Notes under the pieces: generated by a model
The model's database searches: none
What the model saw: only the letters and a program-made list of their open reading frames with translations
What the model was told of the DNA's origin: nothing
Part shown: positions 55,261 through 64,000 of the stretch, in pieces
Numbering within the stretch: the stretch's first letter is position 1
How the letters are laid out: every line of letters starts with the position of its first letter
Made by a program: the position numbers and the translations under genes
NCBI GenBank assembly: GCA_963969595.1
Contig: OZ018412.1
Coordinates: forward strand, 6,822,501-6,886,500
Direction of reading: 5' to 3'
Origin: Neckera pumila
Lineage: Eukaryota; Streptophyta; Bryopsida; Hypnales; Neckeraceae
DNA: 64,000 bases

Positions 55261-57582
55261 TGGGAATGTAAATGTTAATGCCTTCAAATAGGTAAAAATA
55301 GATTAAAAAAATAGATAAAAATGAATAAACAAGACGCAAAAGATGTTAAAATAAAATATAAGAAATGTGAACATCTCAGAATATTATTATCGCTTCAATC
55401 TAAAAATGTTGGCACCCTATTTGCTATGGTTGCACCATACTTGTTATCACATTTTAATTTTTACTAGTGTGACCCTGTGCCGTTGGCCCAATTTTCATCT
55501 ACTCCCGGTTCCACTCCTGGTTCTACTTCCGATTCTACTCCCAGTTCTACTCCCGGTTCCACTCCCAGTACCAAGAACGCCACCAAAATCAAAGTAAAAG
55601 TAATTTTTTGATTTTTTAATCAATAAATACTTTGAAATTCAATAACTTTTGCACCACCGCTCCAAACGCCACGAAACCAAGCTGGTGCACCCCTCCTCGG
55701 CGAGAGCTTTCCGACGGTACCAAGCACGCGGCCGGGGGACGCACGGTCAGGAAGTTGTCCACGCTACAAACAAAACAAAACAAAACAAAACAAAACAAAA
55801 CAAAACAAACAAACAAACAAACAAACAAACAAACAAACAAACAAACTCATTTAAGGTATTGATGTTGGCATTGAGTTGTGTGTTTTTTGTGTCATTAGTT
55901 GCTTCGACATTTAACATTGCATCCTCAAAGTCTTTTTAGCAAGGCAATGGTACCAAAAGTATTTCTCATAATTTGTGGCACAATTTTTTTGAAAACAACA
56001 TCTTTTATTGTTTTAGGAAACATAAAAACAACCTAAGATACCTTACTAACCAAGACCTCTTTACTACTACTAGGATTTCAACATTCAAACAGCGGAAATC
56101 TTTGACTAGCATTGTAGCTCGACAACCATTGCATTTGGAATCTTGCCATGAAAACAAATTGTTATTATTCCAGCCACAAGATTGTGCCTCAAAAGGTTAA
56201 TTTGATAGCGGGATACCAAAATTGTTGCCTTGCTACCTAATCACATGGACTGGAATTCTCTAGAGGCTTTAAAGCAAGAATAGAAGAAGAAATTCCAAAC
56301 ATCTCCACAGACATAGAACATAAGTTCTACTATTACTTACAATTGTTGGCTAAAGGGGTACAGTCACCAAATTCTTAGCTTATGTACAATTTGTCAAATT
56401 GTTTGTGGATGAAAAGATCTAGTTCAACTTGTAATGAATGATTGGTTTCCATGATAAGGGATTGATGTGTGATAAAGGTATTAGATAGGAATTGGACTCT
56501 TGAGACTAAGAAGTTAATGGGTAGTCTCTATTCAATGAATTGAGCCAATAAATAGCGGACTCTTTTGGAATTCCCTTCGATTGATTTGGAGATTTTGCAG
56601 TTTTCTCCACAAGTTTCTCCTTGTTTTATGTTTTTTTGTATTCTAATGTCACCATGGAGGGATTTTCAAAAACTCCTATATAGGAGAAAATCATGGATTT
56701 TCTTTGCAAGTATTTTATAAATTATCTCCAAATTCTCCATTTGCAATTCAAATTGGTAGACTTTGTATACATTTCAATGTTGTTTTCACTTTATATTTGG
56801 TAGATTTTATAAGATGCAATTGTCCCATATCAATTGTCAAGGATACTATAAGGTTAGACACATAAGACTTGTAGGTTGTCAATCTACATGGTAATGAATT
56901 CTATTTACACAAATCTAGCTTTTCTTGAGTTTGTATATTTTAGAAATCTAAGATATTTTATATCATATGAAATTATAAAATTTTAGAACAAATGAAATCT
57001 ACATATAGATAGTATTTTGAACTCTTGAAATCTAGAAAAGGTCTAGACCCATATTTTAAAAATGTACAAATTAATGAGATTGAAATTCAAATCTACATGT
57101 CAATTAGATTCGAGACTCCAAAATTTACAACTTGTATTGATTGTACTCACTAAAATCTACATTAGAGTTAGATTTTAGAGGCATAAATCTACATTCTATA
57201 ATATTTAATTTCAGAAATTGAGTTAATTTGGAGGTGGGGACTTCTTCTAATAATAGTGAAAAATGCACAAATTTCCACTAAATAAAATGCACAAATTTCC
57301 CTGTCTCACATTTCCCTGTGAAAGCTACATTCCTTGTAAATATGAATTTGTTACACTTTTATGTTTCTTTGGAGGGAATTTTTGGTGCAATACTCGCAAG
57401 GAATTCCAAGCAAGTTTGTTGTGATAGAATAACTCCATATAGGTCGATCTTATAATAGTCACACCCAACTTCCAACCCAAAGACTTCTTGATAGCATTAA
57501 AAAGGACCCTGCAACCCAAGCTGCAACCTTGTTCAAGTGAAAATGTCAGTAGGAGGCTCTTCAAGTAGTAGGCATCAAGGTT
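55261..57582. other. AT-rich spacer with two simple repeats
   Basis: A 12-bp minisatellite (TTCTACTCCCGG-like) lies at about 55499-55573. An (AAAAC)n run followed by (AAAC)n lies at 55766-55846. A frame rich in Lys-Gln-Asn-Thr across the second is an artefact. 55.86-57.58 kb has no gene. Confidence 0.6.
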
Positions 57583-57732
57583 CATTAGAAGAGATTTGAG
57601 GCCTCCGAGAGACCACGAGTTATCCTACGTTCCCAGACTGCGGGAACGAAGGAAAGCTGCTGGCTAATGTGGTCGAGAGAGTGCCACATCATTTTTCGAA
57701 AAAATTAAAAAATTAAAAAATTAAAAAAAAAA

Positions 57733-57772
<40 letters not shown>

Positions 57773-57931
57773 GGGCTAAAATGATATTTGGGAGAGAACC
57801 TTTTTTCTTTTTCTTTTTCTTTTTTTTTGAAAAAAAAAATTCTGACAGCCTGTACCGGCTGTTCACAGATTTGGCCAAATTGGGGAACGGGCATGAAACG
57901 GCCCTCCAATGCCTTCAAATCTCTACTAATG
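57583..57931 (+). mobile_element. CATTAG-family MITE, copy F
   Basis: Starts CATTAGAAGAGATTTGAGG and ends CCTTCAAATCTCTACTAATG. It contains the GTTCCCAGACTGCGGGAAC hairpin and an (AT)14 run at 57745-57772. GTT occurs on both sides (57580-57582 and 57932-57934 overlap), a possible 3-bp target duplication. Confidence 0.8.
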
Positions 57932-58276
57932 GTTTGAGAAGAAAACTTAAACTTCCCTTGAAAACAAGGAGGTCCACTCAATGGGCCCTCAAACTTTCAA
58001 GGTTTGTCAATATCCTGCCTTGTTTTTTTATGAGCAACTCTGATGCATACTAATATGTAACTTGCAAATAACATTGATCATCTGACAAAATGTTCACAAT
58101 GTGTACAATTCAATTTTAGTCAATTTACACACAATGAAACCTAAGATTAGAGTCTAGAAAATAGGATTAAACACGCTACGGTTTGAATTTTTTGGTGAGA
58201 GAAGCCTACCACATTTTTTGTTGCGGAACAATTATTTACTATTTACAATCCATCATATTCAAAATGGGTGATTCTT
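57932..58276. other. AT-rich spacer, nothing recognised
   Basis: No coding signature or recognised repeat. Confidence 0.5.
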
Positions 58277-59434
58277 TTAATCCCAAAGTCCTAACTAAAG
58301 GTCTTTTCTTCACATTAAAGCACCCAAAGTTTAAAGAATCTTTTTCTAAATCTAACAATAGGATCTTGCACTAGACCATTATAAAATGTTTGGAAGAATT
58401 TCAAAAACTTTGAGCATATAGATTGCAAAATATATTTGCATTTAAAGTAAAAAAACAAGTTTTTTCACAAGTTCTTTGACTAGATTTTTTGGCTCTGAAT
58501 CTTCTTAATTAAAATTTTTTTGGACTCATGATTTTGAATTTCTAATTTTCTTACATTGAAAATTGAATTAAAAGTTGGAGAATTCATTAAAAAAGAAAAA
58601 CTTGATTTTCATTCTCAAAAAAATTGTTAAGTAGAAGTAGGTACAAGGTTGAAATCAAAACTAAATTGTTAGTAGATCAAAGATGGAATTAAAACACAAT
58701 CATCCCAATAATAAGATTGTTCTAGCAAACAAGCTTAACCGTGTTAAACCATTTTTTTTTTAAACTTATTGAATTCATTTTTTATAGAATTTATTTTTTG
58801 TTTGCGGACACCTACAGATTCTCTACTCTAAAATAAACTTTGAAGTCGTTTATTTACAATAACTCAATTTTCAATATATATTGATAAATATAAACTCATA
58901 GGATGTAGAATGTTTATTACAACATTGCAATTGTTGGGATTGGCATTTTTCAATTCCATAATTAAATTCTTGACAATTTAATATTTTGAATCATTCTTTA
59001 CCACTGTCTATTTACTATTTTTTTTCCTATGATGGCCAACTTGAATAGGAAAATATATTTCCTATATTTTTTCCTATAAATGATGTGAAATTTTCAAGCA
59101 TGTGGCCACCTTGTCTAGGAAAAAGTATCCAAAGAAGCACCACCATTCTGGAAATATTTTCATAGAAAAATGAGCTTGTGAAGTGCAACTGCAGTGTTTT
59201 TTGAAGGGCCAAAAAAATAATTTCAATGAATTTGAATGCTTAGATCTTGCAATCCACGTGGTGGTAATTTTCTTAAATTTTTACCACATGTTTTCAAGTC
59301 AGCATACTACAAAGACCGTATGAGTACATGTGTCAAAACAAGTTTGTTTTCAAAAATTTGAAATTTGTCCTAAAAATGGCAGTTTTTGAGCATTTTCAGT
59401 GAAAACATAATCATGGAACTTTAGGGGATAACTC
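58277..59434. mobile_element. TTAA-family element
   Basis: The left end is degenerate (TTAATCCCAAAGTCC); the right end is CTTTAGGGGATAA. 58355-58500 resembles the left arm of the element at 5740. 58795-59035 matches 1215-1510. The last 90 bp match the element at 918-1865. Those cross-matches tie the family together. Confidence 0.5.
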
Positions 59435-59542
59435 AGAATTCTGTGGAGCAATTGCTGTGCATAATGGACTTCGCCTTTCACCGTCGGTTTAACTCACGAT
59501 TCAGCACCGCAGAATGAACCTGATTCCACCGTCAATTAACTT

Positions 59543-59576
59543 AGAATTCTGCAGAGCAAGTGCTCTGCGGAATTCT
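59543..59576. other. Tight hairpin, 16-bp arms and 2-nt loop
   Basis: AGAATTCTGCAGAGCA faces TGCTCTGCGGAATTCT with one mismatch. A related AGAATTCTGTGGAGCA string lies at about 59435. Could be a mobile-element terminus or a cruciform-forming site. Confidence 0.6.
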
Positions 59577-60169
59577 CTCTAACCATCGATTACTGGTCTG
59601 CAAGTGGACCCTAAAAGAGACATTCCCAAGCTTACAAGAACCCAGAATCTAGATGGGCCAAAATTAGGAGGCTCGAGAAAAAAGATCGTCGCAACATTGT
59701 GGTGGAGAAAAAAGTTTGGGATGTGCACTACATTCTTGAAAAGTTAGGAAATTAAGTACAAAAATCTTGCACTCGTAGGACCAAATAACATAACGCAGTG
59801 ATCCAAGTTGTTAGTTAAAATTTACGTCTCCTCACTCGGAGTCGGCAGTGTCGTTCCCGTACTCTAAAGGATTACAGGTCTAAAGTGGGGATCACGCCAT
59901 CACGGGAAGAATTTTCCATTAAAGTCGCTCCAACGTGCAATTCTCTTACACTTCCCTAAAAACGCAGGAAGTATGTACCGTCCTGATTAAGAGCAGTAGA
60001 ATCACCATACAGCCTATACTGCAGATTAAGTAAAAAAAACAAGTACACAAAGAGAAAGTAAAACTGATAGGTCCTTGCAACCCTCAACAAAATCTGTTGC
60101 CTGAATGATGAATCCTCAATCTCCACGATAAGAAATCATGCGATACACTGGCTTATGAACCCCAAAGAT
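59577..60169. other. 3' flank of the NAA20 gene
   Basis: Presumed 3' UTR in the last 200-300 bp before 60170. No other gene recognised. Confidence 0.45.
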
Positions 60170-61777
60170 TCAGTCATACTCCAACTCTTCAGGCGTTACT
60201 GCTCGTTTTAAAGGTATGATCGACTTCTTTTGCACATCTCGTGGCATGGCTTTTCGCATATCTGCAAAGAAAGAAGAAAAGACACAACTTCATCCCTAGG
60301 CCTTCAGTATATGGAAGTCAACCTTAGAGTAACCTCAACGTACCGTAACAAAATGCATATTCATTGGCTCAGGTTCATCTGCTGCATTCTACTCAGAAAG
60401 TTGCTTTTCACCACATGAAAACATAAAAACAAACATTCCAGGACCCTGAAGTATTTTGATGTACATACCGAGTCCATCTTCCTCGCCTGAATAATATCTA
60501 AGAACCCTTCGGTAAACTGAATAGCCGAGCTGCACAGGACCAAAAGCAGACACCACTTTAATAACCAAAGCTTGAAAATTAGTAAAGTGCAATTTCTCTC
60601 TACTCACAGGAACTAAGGGTCGCTCATTTACTGCACAAATTCAGTTCCAACATACACTCTACCTCTTCAATTAACCTGTCCCTGGAAATCAGACGAGTTA
60701 AGATATTGACATACTTTTTGATACATCGTTATCGCAGGAAGGTTTGATGCTCGCACGAATAAGTCCACAAAGTAGCCGTTGTACCTGAACCCATAAGCAG
60801 ATTCCCCGACCAGGATTTTAAGCCAACCATATCACAATGTGGCAGATGCATGGGGAGGTAAGCCTCTGCCAAAACGTTGAACACACGGAACATGGCTTAA
60901 ACAATCATGTTAAAAAGAAGCAAAATTTACGTTTTCTCAGTGATGTCCTCTAAAATGATCATCAACTTCTTCGCAAGCTGCTGACGACGATATTCCGGGG
61001 CCACGGTAACGGCCGTAACATGGCCGTGCCAATTCTCACCGTGCCCTTCCACCTTCCCCATGACTGCCAAACAACCATCCAAATGTTACCGATAAATCCC
61101 TACAGGTTAAATCATTTCCAGATCACAGCATTGCTTTTGTCAATAACAATAAGGTGAGCAATGTCTCTCAACCACGACTCAACATTCTCCTCTTATTTCC
61201 TTGAACAATCTGTACTTCAATACATTATTCAACGACATCAGCTCACTCCGCTTGAACTAACCAGGTCATTTCCCCGCAGGCAGTTGAAGTAGGGTACTAG
61301 CAAAGACTGAGTGTTGAGACGACAAGCTCGAAGATTGAGTACAAAAAGAGAAATTGTTTACTTCCTTGATGGAACAGCACCGAATTTTCAATGCTTCAAA
61401 TAAGCAGAGAGATCCAAATTGGCAAAAAATCAGGAACAATCGAAATCAAGTTCGGGACGTACTGTATCCCATGATGGATCCATTTGCTGCCTCTGCAATA
61501 TGGCAATAATCAGGCCACCTTGCCATGTAAGTTTGGTAGAAAGCCATGCTAAACTGCACATCAATAACGACAGGTAAACTCAGCATCCACCAACATGACT
61601 CGACCATTCACAGAATCAAATTACGCGTACCACCGCAACTATAAAATCCCCAAAACTGAAGTCAATGCAAAAGCTCTGAGAAGTAGAAAGCTGGCTTACA
61701 GTTTCAGTGAGGTGGTCGATATTAACATTCGCAAACTTTAGGAGATCGTCGCAGCAGAACCGCCGGATGGTCGTCAT
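60170..61777 (-). CDS. NAA20: N-alpha-acetyltransferase 20, catalytic subunit of NatB
   Basis: Transfers acetyl from acetyl-CoA to nascent N-termini starting Met-Asp, Met-Glu, Met-Asn or Met-Gln, acting at the ribosome with the auxiliary subunit NAA25. Minus-strand exons: 61777-61700, 61553-61463, 61063-60931, 60784-60715, 60529-60469, 60261-60170 (TGA). Phases agree and give 174 aa, the standard family length. It begins MTTIRRFCCDDLLKF; HLTETF and ARWPDY follow; the GNAT acetyl-CoA loop is RRQQLA (82-87), the plant version; VDLFVRASN and LGYSVYRRVLRYYSGEEDG come next; the tail is DMRKAMPRD..KKSIIPLKR..EELEYD. All NatB landmarks are present and nothing is missing. Confidence 0.97.
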
Positions 61778-62580
61778 GGTTGCTCTCCGTCTCTCCCCAG
61801 CTCACGTTCCTGCTAGCAACGGCAATTCCAAAGGACTGTGAGCAAAAAGGAAACCTAAAATTGCAGAATCCGATCCTCAATTCTAAAAGTGAAGGCACGT
61901 CCACCCACGAGGGTTAGGTCACCCAAAATCGCCACCCTAATATCTCAGATCATAGGTGCATTTTGATCTAGAGGATGCAGGCCACCTCAACATCTGCTCT
62001 AATTTCTTAAATCATCTACCTACAAAACCCTAATCCTTGATATCTATTTCATACTGTATTCAAATGAGCATTCTTCAAGTGCATCGGAATCCTCTTTCAT
62101 CTGCTAACACGAAAATAAAAATTTGACCAGCCTCACAACAGGAAATCAGCTCAGCACTAGAAGTGGATATTCTGGATGTCCCTGCCTTCAACTAAATCAA
62201 ATTCCTTCCGTGAACCCCTGAGAAAAGCGCAAACCCTAATTTAAAACATTTTGGTTAGCAATCACCCCTGACCAAAACAATTTCTTAAGAACGAGTATCA
62301 TCATTCCAATTTCTAGGGCGAAGTGACTCAAGGCAAATGAAGCGCTGATGGTGACAGTTACCAGCACAAGGCCGGGAAAAAAATGGAGCGCGCGGCGAGC
62401 AGGCAGCAGCAACGGCAATTGCGAGGCAACGTGAAAAGAATGAGAGGAGTGATAAGCTCATGGTGAGTGCCGTGAGTGCCGTGAGTGCCCCACTGCCGGA
62501 GTGTTTTCCAAGCACACAAGTAATGTAAGGTAGAGCAGCGACCATTTAAGGGCTGGTCCGCCTTTTCTGTAGAATTTCAT
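61778..62580 (-). promoter_or_regulatory. 5' leader and promoter of NAA20
   Basis: Two telo-boxes AAACCCTAA occur at 62025-62033 and 62231-62239, and GC content is above the spacer level. CCGTGAGTG triplicate units lie near 62470. Open frames here have no known domain. Confidence 0.45.
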
Positions 62581-64000
62581 GAATAGAAATATTTTTCACT
62601 CATTTTTCAGAGAAAGAAAAATGGATGACAAACGTAACCCAAGTGGTTTCATATTTTTTGAAGCATTTTTGAATTAGTTATGAATTTTCAAAGATATCTG
62701 TTGTAGATACCTATTTGTGACCCTAGGTCTTCCAAAATGCGTCCACTTACAACTTCTAAAGTGATTTGAGGAAATCAAGACCAATGATTGGCTCTTGCAT
62801 TAAAGAATATTTTTTTCTAGATTCAATCAGTGACTAAGGTGGTCCATTTGAAGACCACCTCATATCCATTCACTACCATTTTATAGGGTTGATTTGAAGA
62901 AGTTGGTCGCTTTTAGAGCAGGCTACCTTATCCACACCTACAATATAATCAACACTATAGTAATTACGGTTGAGTATAGTTACTGTTATTAAATATAAAT
63001 TGTTTTTAATGGATCTTGTTTTTTGGTGACTAAAAGAGGATTTCCAACACAATCTATTATGTATAATTTGGACATTGTATAAATAAGTTATGAATTTGCA
63101 ATGAATTGTCTCTTGATGTACCCAAAACTAACAACATGCTTTCCTAGACTTTCAAGTTTTGATTGTATACATTGGAGATAATCAATTGTAGGTTTTTGTG
63201 TTGCTTTTAGTCCAAGTGAAGGTGTCGTATTTTGAGCAATGTCAATTATGGGTGTAAATGCCTTTTGAGAGTACCAATTCAATAAAGTTGAAATTCATGG
63301 TAAAGGTGAATATGGCCATTTTTAATTTATGTTAAAATATATATTCTTTTCTAAAATTAACTTGGTAGAAAATATGGATTTTGGGAAATATTTTACACTT
63401 GCAATTTTAGAGGTTTGGGGTACTCTTGAATATCTATTCTATAGGATTTGGAGCTAAAAGTTGGATGGGAGGAAATGATCTTTAGCTTGTCCACAATTTG
63501 AAGGAAATTTTTAAATCATTAGTTTTATCTCACATGGAAGTCTACAAAGGGGGCATCTTTATGTTTGTATATTGAACATAGAAATTTTATATTGTTGGTT
63601 CTCTATGTGAATGGTCATCTTTATAGAAGTGTAACAACATACCAATTTCATTAAATTAAAATACATGTCAAAGTTCACACAATTTTGAATTCTTTATTAG
63701 AGATATAATATATATTTGATCTTCCAAGATTACAATCTGTCTTGTAACACAATAATATACATTATGTTGTGGATATACACCCTCCATCATCTTAGATAAC
63801 TTTTCCTACCTCTATAAGAGTTTGTAGAAATAAAAACATTTTGTAAAGATTTATTCTATATACTCCTAATATTTTAGGAGATTCCTATAATATTTTATAT
63901 AGCTACTTGAAACCTTCAAGTGGCTCTTCCAAACTAATGATATGTGGCTTTTTAAAGCCATCTAGCAACCTCTATGATCTTTTAGTGCTTCCTAGTGGCT
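62581..64000. other. AT-rich spacer, nothing recognised
   Basis: No coding signature, inverted-repeat element or known terminus found to the end of the window. Confidence 0.55.

Noticed and set aside
55367..55597. Leu/Pro/Val-rich frame
   Set aside because: It is a translation of the 12-bp minisatellite.

Overview
The window is nuclear DNA from a land plant. Evidence: intron-rich genes with GT-AG introns, a chloroplast-targeted malate dehydrogenase, a TIR-NB-ARC-LRR immune receptor, a plant-type NatB acetyltransferase, AAACCCTA telo-boxes upstream of housekeeping genes, and AT-rich spacers full of MITE-like DNA transposons and LINE relics. The mix (TNL receptor, long F-box protein, about one gene per 10 kb) would suit a bryophyte, perhaps a moss, or another seed-free plant. 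That placement is inference; the sequence does not fix a species.

Layout. 1-10.3 kb: AT-rich repeats only (MITEs, TTAA-flanked elements with inverted arms, one LINE relic). 10.4-15.05 kb (-): palmitoyl-protein thioesterase, 12 coding exons, with a 21-bp micro-exon, a GC-AG intron and a Stowaway-type MITE in intron 10. 15.5-20 kb: repeats and a second LINE relic. 21.06-24.08 kb (-): plastidial NAD-malate dehydrogenase, 5 exons. 26-27 kb: third LINE relic. 28.6-33.5 kb: composite repeat block with two CATTAG MITEs in inverted orientation. 36.56-41.3 kb (+): TIR-NB-ARC-LRR gene, 5 exons, whose last exon is interrupted by a 58-bp tandem duplication carrying a TAG stop. 42.3-43.1 kb: copy of the upstream repeat block. 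45.26-46.53 kb (+): F-box gene with two in-frame TAG stops. 46.7-49.8 kb: tandem repeats, one MITE and a further repeat copy. 51.19-53.87 kb (-): zinc-knuckle/KH RNA-binding protein, 5 exons. 55-60 kb: microsatellites, one MITE, one TTAA element. 60.17-61.78 kb (-): NAA20, 6 exons. 61.8-64 kb: upstream and AT-rich spacer.

The genes are not an operon or cluster. Four are conserved housekeeping genes (lysosome/vacuole-type depalmitoylation, plastid redox metabolism, RNA binding, N-terminal acetylation). Between them lies an accessory segment (28-50 kb) holding two fast-evolving plant families, TNL and F-box. Both carry disabling TAG stops, and related direct repeats bracket them. I found no CRISPR array, rRNA or tRNA gene. 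The most unusual material is the pair of small DNA-transposon families (CATTAG-ended MITEs with internal G-box hairpins; TTAA-flanked CCCCTAAA-ended elements) and the structural decay of the TNL and F-box genes.
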